Source: Allochromatium palmeri | GTDB taxonomy: Bacteria; Pseudomonadota; Gammaproteobacteria; Chromatiales; Chromatiaceae | NCBI RefSeq assembly: GCF_009720725.1 | Contig: NZ_WNKT01000018.1 | Span: forward strand, 1-64,000 | Direction: 5' to 3' | DNA: 64,000 bases | Part shown: positions 28,198 through 36,351 of the stretch, one piece after another | Layout: each line of letters starts with the position of its first letter | Numbering within the stretch: position 1 is the first letter of the stretch | Program-made: the position numbers and the translations under genes | Notes under the pieces: model-generated | Database searches by the model: none | Seen by the model: only the letters and a program-made list of their open reading frames with translations | Told to the model about the DNA's origin: nothing

Positions 28198-28960
28198 ACG
28201 ACGCCAGCCGTCCGTATCGACCGACACCCGGCCGACCCGCGAGGCCGCGGCCATCGAGTTGCTGTCCCAGGTCTGCCGCGAGCTGGATTCAATCGTGTTC
28301 GCCACCAGCCTCGGTGCCGAGGACATGGTGCTGACCGAGATCATCCAGCGCGAGCGCCTGCCGATCCGGATCTTCACCCTCGACACTGGACGACTGCCGA
28401 CCGAGACCCTGGAACTCATCGAGGAGGTCGAACGGCACTACGGGACACGGATCGAGCGCTACGCGCCACGCCCAGACGCCATCGCCGACTATGTCGGCCG
28501 CTACGGTGTCGATGGTTTCTACGACTCGGTGCCCGCGCGTCAGGCCTGCTGCCGGGTGCGCAAGCTCGAACCCCTGAAGCGCGCCCTGACTGGTCAGGCC
28601 GCCTGGGTCACGGGTCTGCGCGCCGAGCAATCCGTCACCCGTGCTCAGTTGCCGGCGCGCGAATGGGACGCCGCCAACGGTCTGGAGAAGATCAACCCGC
28701 TCGCCGACTGGAGCGAGCACGAGGTCTGGGCCTTCATCCGGCACTACCAGGTGCCTTACAACCCGCTGCACGACCAGGGCTATCCCAGCATCGGCTGCGC
28801 CCCCTGCACCCGCGCCATCACGATCGGTGAGGACGTGCGCGCCGGGCGCTGGTGGTGGGAGAACCCCGAGACCAAGGAATGCGGACTGCATCGGCGCGAA
28901 CTCGAAACGCGCCCAGCGTCTGCCGGCCCAGTGATCGAACGCGACAGGAGTGCCGCATGA
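28190..28960 (+). CDS. cysH: Assimilatory APS reductase (CysH family, [4Fe-4S] type)
   Basis: The 256 aa thioredoxin-dependent enzyme reduces adenylylsulfate to sulfite. It has the Fe-S cysteine pairs of the APS-reducing branch, C120-C121 and C203/C206 (GCAPC), and the C-terminal catalytic ECGLH with C231. PAPS-specific enzymes lack the CC...CxxC set, so APS is the likely substrate. This agrees with the absence of an APS kinase domain in the downstream CysN. The N-terminal nucleotide-binding segment has FATSLGAEDMVL. Overlaps with cysI and cysD (ATGA) indicate coupled translation. Confidence 0.93.
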   Translation: MTERRQPSVSTDTRPTREAAAIELLSQVCRELDSIVFATSLGAEDMVLTEIIQRERLPIRIFTLDTGRLPTETLELIEEVERHYGTRIERYAPRPDAIADYVGRYGVDGFYDSVPARQACCRVRKLEPLKRALTGQAAWVTGLRAEQSVTRAQLPAREWDAANGLEKINPLADWSEHEVWAFIRHYQVPYNPLHDQGYPSIGCAPCTRAITIGEDVRAGRWWWENPETKECGLHRRELETRPASAGPVIERDRSAA

Positions 28961-29871
28961 GCACACTCGACACCCGCACCCTCAGCCATCTCGACTGGCT
29001 GGAGGCCGACGCCATCCACATCCTGCGCGAGGTCGTCGGCCAGTGCGCCAACCCGGCGCTGCTGTTCTCCGGCGGCAAGGATTCGGTCTGCCTGCTGCGG
29101 CTCGCCGAGAAAGCGTTTCGTCCCGGCGCCCTGCCCTGTCCGCTGCTGCACATCGACACCGGGCATAACTATCCCGAGGTGATCGCGTTCCGCGACCGGC
29201 GCGCCGCCGAGCTGGACGCGCGTCTCATCGTGCGCTCGGTGGAGGACTCGATGGCGCGTGGCTCGGTGGTGCTCAGGCATCCGAACGAATCGCGCAACCG
29301 TCATCAGTCGGTGACGCTGCTGGAGGCAATCGCCGAATTCGGCTTCGACGCCTGCATCGGCGGAGCGCGACGCGACGAGGAGAAGGCGCGCGCCAAGGAG
29401 CGGATCATGAGCTTTCGCGACGCCTTCGGGCAGTGGGATCCCAAGAACCAGCGCCCGGAGCTCTGGAGCCTCTACAACGCCCGCGTCCATCCGGGCGAGA
29501 ACATCCGCGCCTTTCCGATCAGCGACTGGACCGAGCTGGACGTCTGGCACTACATCCAGCGCGAAGGGCTGGAGCTGCCCTCGATCTATTTCGCCCATCG
29601 CCGTCCGGTGGTGCACGCCAACGGGCTGCTGCGTCCGGTCACGCCCCTGACTCCGGCCCAGCCGGGCGAAACGGTCGAGGAGCTGCGGGTGCGTTTTCGC
29701 ACCGTCGGCGACATCACCTGCACCGCGCCGGTCGCGTCCGAGGCCGACACGCTCGATGCCATCCTGGCCGAGACCGCGCTCACCACGCTCAGCGAGCGCG
29801 GCGCGACCCGGCTCGACGACCACGCCAGCGAGTCCTCGATGGAGGACCGCAAGAAAGCCGGTTATTTCTGA
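28957..29871 (+). CDS. cysD: Sulfate adenylyltransferase small subunit CysD
   Basis: Catalytic subunit of ATP sulfurylase, making APS from sulfate and ATP. The 304 aa protein has the PP-loop SGGKDS at 38-43 and the conserved HIDTGHNYPEVIAFRDRR, GGARRDEEKARAKER and ending SSMEDRKKAGYF. The start at 28957 overlaps the cysH stop and has ACAGGAG upstream; the open frame begins earlier but is shadow. CysN follows after 11 bases. Confidence 0.95.
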   Translation: MSTLDTRTLSHLDWLEADAIHILREVVGQCANPALLFSGGKDSVCLLRLAEKAFRPGALPCPLLHIDTGHNYPEVIAFRDRRAAELDARLIVRSVEDSMARGSVVLRHPNESRNRHQSVTLLEAIAEFGFDACIGGARRDEEKARAKERIMSFRDAFGQWDPKNQRPELWSLYNARVHPGENIRAFPISDWTELDVWHYIQREGLELPSIYFAHRRPVVHANGLLRPVTPLTPAQPGETVEELRVRFRTVGDITCTAPVASEADTLDAILAETALTTLSERGATRLDDHASESSMEDRKKAGYF

Positions 29872-29882
29872 GAGGACTGCCC

Positions 29883-31187
29883 ATGTCATCGCTACACGAG
29901 TTCCCCGCCACCGATCACGGTCTGCTGCGTTTCCTCACCTGCGGCAGCGTCGACGACGGCAAGAGCACCCTCATCGGGCGTCTGCTCTACGACACCAAGA
30001 CAATTCTCGCCGACACCCTGCACGCCATCGCCGCAACCTCGCAACGCCGGGGTCTGAGCGAGCTGGATCTGTCGCTGCTGACCGACGGGCTCCAGGCCGA
30101 GCGCGAACAGGGCATCACCATCGATGTCGCCTACCGCTATTTTTCGACCGGCACCCGCAAGTACATCATCGCCGATGCACCGGGGCACGAGCAGTACACG
30201 CGCAACATGGTCACGGCCGCCTCGACCGCCCATCTGGCGATCATCCTGGTCGACGCACGGCGCGGGGTACAGACCCAGACGCGCCGGCACTCCTATCTGG
30301 CTCATCTGGTCGGCATTCCGCATCTGGTGGTCGCGATCAACAAGATGGACCTGGTGGACTACGATCAGGCGGTGTTCGAGCGCATCCGGGGCGAGTATCT
30401 GGACTTCGCCGCCCGGCTCGGGATCAAGGACGTGCGTTTCATCCCGCTCTCGGCGCTCCACGGCGACAACCTGGTCGAGCGCGGCGAGCGGCTCGACTGG
30501 TACACCGGCCCGACGTTGCTGGAACTGCTGGAGACGACGCCGGCCGCCCACACCGAACGTCCCGAGTCCTTTCGCTTTCCGGTGCAGTACGTGCGCCGTC
30601 CGCGCGACGCGGCCAATCCCGAGCTGCACGACTATCGCGGCTACATGGGGCGGGTGGAGTCGGGTGAGATCGCCGTCGGCGACCCGGTCCTGGCGCTGCC
30701 CTCGGGACGCACCAGTCGCGTGCGCGACATCCAGATCGGCGGCGTCAGTCAGTCGAGCGCCATGCATGAGCAGTCGGTGAGCCTGTTACTGGAGGACGCA
30801 CTCGACATCTCGCGCGGCGATCTCCTAGTCCGGCCGGACGAGGCGCCGCCGACCGTGCGGGAGCTGGAGGCGCATGTCTGCTGGCTCGCGGAGACACCGC
30901 TCTCACCGGCGTGCACCTATGTGCTGCGTCATACCACACGCGAGGTCCGGGCCAGGGTCAGGCGCATCACCCATCGGCTCGATCTCAACCGGCTGGAGCA
31001 CGAGCCGGCCGTCCAGCTCGACATGAACGACATCGCCCGCGTGAGTCTGACGCTCGCCCAGCCGATCTTCCCCGATCCCTATACGCTCAACCGCGCCACC
31101 GGCGCCTTCATCCTCATCGATGAAAGCACCAATGACACGGTCGGGGCCGGGATGATCATCGAGCCTGGCGCCTCGCCAGCCCCCTGA
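29883..31187 (+). CDS. cysN: Sulfate adenylyltransferase large subunit CysN (GTPase)
   Basis: The 434 aa GTPase drives APS formation by CysD. It has P-loop GSVDDGKST (21-29), DAPGHEQYTRNM, and NKMD, and an EF-Tu-like second and third domain. It ends at the end of the GTPase/beta-barrel part, with no fused CysC APS kinase, in line with direct APS reduction by the neighbouring CysH. GAGAGGA upstream supports the ATG at 29883. It is the last gene of the operon; no strong terminator was seen in the 223-base gap that follows. Confidence 0.95.
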   Translation: MSSLHEFPATDHGLLRFLTCGSVDDGKSTLIGRLLYDTKTILADTLHAIAATSQRRGLSELDLSLLTDGLQAEREQGITIDVAYRYFSTGTRKYIIADAPGHEQYTRNMVTAASTAHLAIILVDARRGVQTQTRRHSYLAHLVGIPHLVVAINKMDLVDYDQAVFERIRGEYLDFAARLGIKDVRFIPLSALHGDNLVERGERLDWYTGPTLLELLETTPAAHTERPESFRFPVQYVRRPRDAANPELHDYRGYMGRVESGEIAVGDPVLALPSGRTSRVRDIQIGGVSQSSAMHEQSVSLLLEDALDISRGDLLVRPDEAPPTVRELEAHVCWLAETPLSPACTYVLRHTTREVRARVRRITHRLDLNRLEHEPAVQLDMNDIARVSLTLAQPIFPDPYTLNRATGAFILIDESTNDTVGAGMIIEPGASPAP

Positions 31188-31410
31188 TTCCCGGCTCGTC
31201 GCGTCCCGGACACGTTTCGAAGCCATTGCTGCAACCCGATCAGCGGATCAAGACCCAGACACCAATGATGTCTATACTGACACGCGCTTTGGACTCTGCG
31301 AACACTCCGGACAGGCCGCCGTCATTGTCTCGACAGCCATCAGCAAGACGGCGAGTCTCGTTTGCGTCGACCGCGCGGCGACGACCACGACGACCATCCA
31401 TCCATCCACC

Positions 31411-32118
31411 ATGCACTGCGAACCCATCGGCCATATCCGCTCGCCCTACACCGACAAATTCGGCATCCCGCGCCAACCCGGACTGGTGACGGCCGCCGAG
31501 GCGCGGCTGGAACTCCGGCCCGAGTTCGCGCGTGAGGATGCGTTCAAGGCGCTCGATGGGTTCTCGCACGTCTGGATCCTCTTCGTTTTCCATCAGGACT
31601 GTCTGGGGGCCGGCTGGAATCCAACCGTCCGCCCGCCGCGACTCGGCGGACGCGAGTCGGTCGGCGTCTTTGCCAGCCGCGCCCCCTATCGGCCCAATCC
31701 GATCGGACTCTCGGCGGTCGAGCATCTGGGGCTGATCCGCGATGCACGCGGGCTGGCCCTGCGCTTGCGCGGCGTCGACATGCTCGACGGCACGCCCGTG
31801 CTCGACATCAAGCCCTATGTGCCCTATGCCGACTCACTTCCGCAGGCACGCGGCGGATTCGCCGTCGCCCCTGATACCACCGAGCACGTGATCCATTTCA
31901 GCCCGACGGCCGGCGCCAACCTGGAGCGCTTCGACCCGGATGGCAGGCGCGCCCTGCGCGAACTCATCATCCAGGTGTTGGCCCAGGATCCGCGCCCCGG
32001 CTATATGGACCGCTACCCGGATCGACGCGCCTTCGGTTTGCGACTCATGGAATTCGATATCCACTGGCGTCTGGAGGCGGGCCGAGTCGAGGTCACCGGA
32101 ATTTGCTCCACGCTCTGA
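31411..32118 (+). CDS. trmO: tRNA (N6-threonylcarbamoyladenosine37-N6)-methyltransferase TrmO
   Basis: SAM-dependent methylase that converts t6A37 to m6t6A. The 235 aa protein begins with the family pattern CEPIGHIRSPYTDKFGIPRQPG and has FSHVWILFVFHQ, RESVGVFASRAPYRPNPIGLS and LDIKPYVPYADS, the UPF0066/TsaA core. A C-terminal extension of about 80 residues is typical of the gammaproteobacterial form. It stands alone, with a 223-base upstream gap and a 111-base gap to the next gene. Confidence 0.92.
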   Translation: MHCEPIGHIRSPYTDKFGIPRQPGLVTAAEARLELRPEFAREDAFKALDGFSHVWILFVFHQDCLGAGWNPTVRPPRLGGRESVGVFASRAPYRPNPIGLSAVEHLGLIRDARGLALRLRGVDMLDGTPVLDIKPYVPYADSLPQARGGFAVAPDTTEHVIHFSPTAGANLERFDPDGRRALRELIIQVLAQDPRPGYMDRYPDRRAFGLRLMEFDIHWRLEAGRVEVTGICSTL

Positions 32119-32229
32119 AGCCGCACCGGCGACGCGAAACCATCTGGCATGCCCGGCGCGACCATGCGACCATTCCAACCGCGAGTCTGGGTTATATTAG
32201 AGAGACACTTCGACGCATTTTGGAAAGCC

Positions 32230-32601
32230 ATGGGCATACAGAACCACTCACTACTCATCGTTGATGACAGCCGGATGTCACGCATGATGCTGAACCGCTT
32301 GGTGGCGGATCTTCGTCCCGACTGGCGTATCACCGAGGCAGCGAGCGGCAACGAGGCTCTGGAGATGATCGAACGCGATCCGCCGACGCTGGTCAGTCTG
32401 GACGTCAACATGCCCGGCATGAGCGGACTGGAGGCGGCCGGGCGTATCCGGCTCCACAATCCTGACATCCGGATCGTCATCTGCACAGCCAACATCCAGG
32501 ACTATGTGCGCCAGGCCGCCGAGAAGGCCGGCGTTCACTTCATCTCCAAGCCGATCACCCCGGAGTCTGTGGCGCGCATGGTGGCCTTCTTCGAGGAATA
32601 A
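32230..32601 (+). CDS. Single-domain response regulator (CheY-like)
   Basis: The 123 aa receiver starts LLIVDDSRMSRMMLNRL, with phosphoacceptor D58 in LDVNMPGMSG and the conserved threonine and lysine of the active site (CTANIQD, ISKPIT). The start at 32230 is preferred to an open extension upstream. The CheC-like gene begins three bases after its stop, so this receiver is the likely substrate of that phosphatase. Confidence 0.9.
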   Translation: MGIQNHSLLIVDDSRMSRMMLNRLVADLRPDWRITEAASGNEALEMIERDPPTLVSLDVNMPGMSGLEAAGRIRLHNPDIRIVICTANIQDYVRQAAEKAGVHFISKPITPESVARMVAFFEE

Positions 32602-32604
32602 TCG

Positions 32605-33222
32605 GTGTCCGAACTCAGCGAGCTACATCGCGACGCGCTCTGCGAACTGTTCAACCTGGGGGTTGGGCGTGCGGCGCACAGCCTCAGTCAGATGGTGCGT
32701 GACGAAATCGAGCTGTCGGCACCCTTCGTTGAGCTGATTCAACCCAGTGAAGTCAGCGCCGCCCTGATTGGCTCGGAGTTCAGAGAGCTGAGCCTGGTGA
32801 GCATCGACTTCGATGGACCCTTCGTCTCCAAGGCTATCCTGCTGTTCCCTGAACGCAATGCGCTCATTATCCTCAGTAACATGCTCGACCCTGACCTGAC
32901 GCCCGAGGAGGTCTCGGAGTTCGAGCAGGAGGCGATGTGCGAGATCGGCAATGTCATCCTCAACGCCTGCATGAGCGCGCTCGCCGACGAGTTTGGCGTC
33001 GAGCTGCACGGCGGCCTGCCTGAGCATTCTTTCAGCGACACCGACTCACTGCCGATCCTCGCGGCCAGTAACGACGAACATCTGATCCTCCTGCTCCAGA
33101 TCCAGCTCACCATGCGCCAGCGGCTCGTTCAGGGACATCTGGTCTTTCTGCTCAGCGTCAGCTCGTTGCAGGATCTGCGCGACTGCCTCGACGCCTATCT
33201 CGACCGGCTTGGGATACACTGA
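32605..33222 (+). CDS. cheC: CheC-family phosphatase
   Basis: The 205 aa protein has two CheC active-site helices: ALCELFNLGVGRAAHSLSQM near residue 10 and AMCEIGNVILNACMSALAD near residue 112, each with the E-x2-N pair that attacks phospho-aspartate. CheC proteins dephosphorylate CheY-type receivers. The start is GTG at 32605. It sits between a receiver and a diguanylate cyclase, so it may also connect the chemotaxis cluster to c-di-GMP. The overlap TGATG with the next gene indicates coupling. Confidence 0.85.
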   Translation: MSELSELHRDALCELFNLGVGRAAHSLSQMVRDEIELSAPFVELIQPSEVSAALIGSEFRELSLVSIDFDGPFVSKAILLFPERNALIILSNMLDPDLTPEEVSEFEQEAMCEIGNVILNACMSALADEFGVELHGGLPEHSFSDTDSLPILAASNDEHLILLLQIQLTMRQRLVQGHLVFLLSVSSLQDLRDCLDAYLDRLGIH

Positions 33223-34238
33223 TGGATATCGAGCTTGGAACTCAGTTGATCGACAGTTTGCGGGTCGGCTTGATCCTGCTCGACCACGCGGGTCGCGTGA
33301 TCTCCTGGAACGGCTGGATGAAACGCCACAGCGGTCTCTCGCTCGCCGACGTGAGCAGCCGGCGGCTCGATGAACTCTTTCCCGAGATCGTTGGAACCCG
33401 TCTGGAATCCAGCATCTCGGACACGCTGCGCTTCAAGCTGTCGTCCATGCTGGCCCCAAGCCTCAATCCCAATGTCCTGCCGCTATATCACAATCCGGGT
33501 GATCGCAAGCTCAAGCAGCGCATGCAGCAGCTCATCTACATCAGCCCGCTGCGTCATGAACATTGCGCCTGCCTGATCCAGATCCACGACATGACCGCCG
33601 CCATGCGTCGCGAGCGGCGTCTGCGCGCCCAGTCGACGCAGTTGATCGAGACCAGCTATCAGGATGCGCTCACCGGTGTCGGCAACCGCCGGCGCTTCGA
33701 TCAGGATCTGGCCCAGCGTTTCAGACAGGCCAAGGACAAGCAGCGTCCGATCGCCATGCTCATGATCGATGTCGACAGCTTCAAAGCCTACAACGACCAC
33801 TTCGGTCATCAGGGCGGCGATCAATGTCTGATCCAGGTGGCTCGGGCACTGCAAGAGGCATTGCGACGCGACGGTGATCGTGTCTCGCGCTACGGCGGTG
33901 AGGAATTTGCGCTGTTGCTCGCCGAAACGGATCGTGAGGCCGCTGTAGCGATTGCCGAGCGACTGCGTCTGGCCGTCGAACAGCTCAACATCCCTCACCC
34001 GGCCGCGCCCGCTCTCGGCCGGGTCAGTGTCAGCATCGGCATCTCGGCCATGATTCCGAGCGAGGAGCAGCTCTGCTATATCCTGGTCGCTCAGGCGGAT
34101 CTGGCCCTCTATTCCGCCAAGGATGCCGGGCGCAACCGCTGTATGTGGTACGACCCGGAGAGCGGCGCGGCACGCCCGCTGTCTGCACGCATCGCGGATA
34201 GCGAGCGTACCGGATCCAGCGAATCTCACGAAAGTTGA
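33222..34238 (+). CDS. PAS-GGDEF diguanylate cyclase
   Basis: A soluble 338 aa protein with an N-terminal PAS domain (GLILLDHAGRVISWNGWMKR, then linker to ~135) and a GGDEF domain with intact GGEEF and an RxxD feedback site (RDGD) five residues before it. It should make c-di-GMP. The distance between PAS and GGDEF is short, with a helical linker RRERRLRAQSTQLIETSYQD. It is the third gene of a three-gene operon with the receiver and CheC. Confidence 0.92.
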   Translation: MDIELGTQLIDSLRVGLILLDHAGRVISWNGWMKRHSGLSLADVSSRRLDELFPEIVGTRLESSISDTLRFKLSSMLAPSLNPNVLPLYHNPGDRKLKQRMQQLIYISPLRHEHCACLIQIHDMTAAMRRERRLRAQSTQLIETSYQDALTGVGNRRRFDQDLAQRFRQAKDKQRPIAMLMIDVDSFKAYNDHFGHQGGDQCLIQVARALQEALRRDGDRVSRYGGEEFALLLAETDREAAVAIAERLRLAVEQLNIPHPAAPALGRVSVSIGISAMIPSEEQLCYILVAQADLALYSAKDAGRNRCMWYDPESGAARPLSARIADSERTGSSESHES

Positions 34239-34275
34239 AATACGCGGTTTGTCAAGATCAAAACAGCGCGATGAG

Positions 34276-34304
34276 TTGACTCTGGTCAGTTCGGTTGTTC
34301 TCAT
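34276..34304 (+). promoter_or_regulatory. Candidate sigma70-type promoter upstream of the che operon
   Basis: TTGACT at 34276-34281 (5 of 6 to the -35 consensus) and TCTCAT at 34299-34304 (4 of 6 to the -10 consensus) with a 17-base spacer, about 100 bases upstream of the soluble MCP gene. The gap is otherwise free of genes. Confidence 0.35.
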
Positions 34305-34344
34305 TCAGGCTTTAAGATCGCTTATCTAGCGGACTCGAACGCCT

Positions 34345-34358
34345 TGCCACTCGTGGCA
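34345..34358. promoter_or_regulatory. Palindrome TGCCAC-TC-GTGGCA before the che operon
   Basis: A perfect 6-bp inverted repeat with a 2-base centre, between the candidate promoter and the start of the MCP gene. Its size suits a dimeric repressor or a short mRNA hairpin. Function is unknown. Confidence 0.3.
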
Positions 34359-34405
34359 TCGTTGCCCCTGGGTCATCCACTCGACCTCCACCGAAGGACA
34401 TTGCT

Positions 34406-36322
34406 ATGGCACTCGTGAAAAAGACCCCCGGTTCCTCGGCCGCTGCGATCAGCGAGGCACGTTCCAGCGCCGCCACCTCGCGCGAAGCCGAAGCGCAGCG
34501 CAAACGCGCACGCACGCTGGCCAAGCAGCAGCAGGCCGCTGAGCGCGTGGCCTCGGCGACGACGCAACTGGCCTCGGGCATCAACGAAGCGGCCTCGGCG
34601 GCCGAAGAATTGAAACGCTCGGCCGATCAGATCGCCACTGGCGCCGAGGAAGCCTCGGGCGCCGCCCAGGAATCGCTCGCCGCCTTTAAGCAGGTCAATG
34701 TCGCGCTCGGCCGTCAGCTCGAGAGCGCCAAAAGCGCCCAGTCCAAGGTCGAGGCTTCGCAGACGCTCATCCTCAAGGTCAGCGATGAGGTCTCCGGACT
34801 CATCGGCAATGTCGGCGTGTCCGCGCAGCGTCAGGCCGACTCGGTCAAGATGGTCGCTGAACTCGAACAGCAGGCCGCCAACATCGGCGACATCGTCAAG
34901 GCCGTCGCCCGGATCGCCGACCAGACCAATCTGCTTGCCCTCAATGCCGCCATCGAGGCCGCGCGCGCCGGTAAGCACGGCAAGGGCTTCGCGGTGGTCG
35001 CCGATGAGGTGCGCACCCTCGCCGAGACCTCCGAGAAAAGTGCCAAGCAGATCCAGGATCTGGTCGGCCAGATCCAGGGCGAGGTCAAGACCATCTCGGA
35101 CGGCATCAACGACTCGGCCGAAAAGGTCAAGAGCGAGGTCGAGAACGGCAAGACCATCAACACCCAGCTCGATCAGATCCGCAACGACGTGCTCGAGATC
35201 ACACGCGGCATCCAGGACGTCGCCGCCGGCGCCCAGCAATCGGGCGCTGCGGCGCTCCAGGCGCTCAAGGGCACCGAAGAAATTGCGGCGGCGGCTGAGG
35301 AGCAATCAGCGGCCTCTGAGGAAACCGCCAAGACGGTCGCCGAGCAGACCCAGGCACTGGCCGAGTGCGAGCAGGCGGCACAGAACCTGTCCGAGCTGGC
35401 CGAGGAACTCAAAAACTCGACCGACATCGCCAAAAGCGCGGAGGAAGTCGCCTCGGCGGCTGAAGAACTGTCCTCAGCGGTGCAGGAGATCAACCGCGCC
35501 AGCAGCCAGGTCATGGGCGCGGTCGATGAGATCCGCAAGAGCGCTCAGGTTCAGGCCTCGGCCACCGAAGAATCGGCCGCCGCCATCGCTCAGATCGAGA
35601 AGGGGCTGGAGATCGCGCTGCAACGCGCCCAAGTCGCTGGAGAAAAGGTCAAGTCCATCAGCGCGCTGCTCGGCACCAACAAGCAGAGCGTCGACTCACT
35701 CATCGCCGGAGTCGTCGACTCGGTTACGTCCTCGCGTTCCAGCCTCAAGCAGATCAAGGATCTGGAACTGGTCTCGCGGCGTATCGACAAGATCGTCGAT
35801 GCCATCACCACGGTCTCGATCCAGACCAATATGCTGGCCGTCAATGGCTCGATCGAAGCGGCGCGCGCCGGTGAGTTCGGCAAGGGCTTCGTCGTGGTGG
35901 CGACCGACATCCGCAATCTCGCCCACGACTCGGCTGAAAATGCCGATCGCATCAAGGATCTGGTGAAATCCGTCCAGGATCAGATCGGCGTGGTCGGTCG
36001 CGATCTGGAAGAGATCATGTCCTCGGCCACCACCGAGGCCGAGAAGGCCAAGGTGATCACCAGCGGACTCGATACCATCGAGACCGACATCGACGTGGTC
36101 GCCACGAGCACCTCCGAGATCCTGGCCGCCGCCAACGAGATCGCTTCAGCCATCACCCAGGTCAAGACCGGCGTCGACCAGATCTCGGCGGCCGCGCAGG
36201 AGGCCGAGAAGGCGTCGAGCGAGGCAGCGGCTGCGGCCAAGCAGCAGTCGCAAGGGGCCGATGAGCTGGCGGCGGCCATCGAGGAGATCGCCTCGCTCGC
36301 CGATGAACTGCAAAGTGCCTGA
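34406..36322 (+). CDS. Soluble chemoreceptor (MCP) with two signalling tips
   Basis: The 638 aa protein is almost wholly coiled coil, with no transmembrane helix and no recognised ligand domain. It contains two kinase-control tips: [19 protein letters not shown] (~172-190, continuing [14 protein letters not shown]) and [19 protein letters not shown] (~471-489, continuing [14 protein letters not shown]). Each tip is flanked by heptad helices rich in E/Q/A methylation-type sites. An ordinary MCP has one such hairpin. The protein is therefore a cytoplasmic double-hairpin receptor that might bind two CheA/CheW arrays or pack as a stacked array. It is the first gene of the main che operon, 29 bases before the CheW gene. 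Confidence 0.9.
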   Translation: MALVKKTPGSSAAAISEARSSAATSREAEAQRKRARTLAKQQQAAERVASATTQLASGINEAASAAEELKRSADQIATGAEEASGAAQESLAAFKQVNVALGRQLESAKSAQSKVEASQTLILKVSDEVSGLIGNVGVSAQRQADSVKMVAELEQQAANIGDIVKAVARIADQTNLLALNAAIEAARAGKHGKGFAVVADEVRTLAETSEKSAKQIQDLVGQIQGEVKTISDGINDSAEKVKSEVENGKTINTQLDQIRNDVLEITRGIQDVAAGAQQSGAAALQALKGTEEIAAAAEEQSAASEETAKTVAEQTQALAECEQAAQNLSELAEELKNSTDIAKSAEEVASAAEELSSAVQEINRASSQVMGAVDEIRKSAQVQASATEESAAAIAQIEKGLEIALQRAQVAGEKVKSISALLGTNKQSVDSLIAGVVDSVTSSRSSLKQIKDLELVSRRIDKIVDAITTVSIQTNMLAVNGSIEAARAGEFGKGFVVVATDIRNLAHDSAENADRIKDLVKSVQDQIGVVGRDLEEIMSSATTEAEKAKVITSGLDTIETDIDVVATSTSEILAAANEIASAITQVKTGVDQISAAAQEAEKASSEAAAAAKQQSQGADELAAAIEEIASLADELQSA

Positions 36323-36351
36323 GCCTGAACGCCAGCGAGCGGGAGAATACG

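Noticed and set aside
31226-31489. 87-codon frame between cysN and trmO
   Set aside because: Serine/arginine-rich, overlaps the start of trmO in another frame and has no ribosome site.
34354-34365. TGGCATCGTTGC, resembling a sigma54 -24/-12 promoter
   Set aside because: The GG to GC spacing is three bases too short for sigma54.
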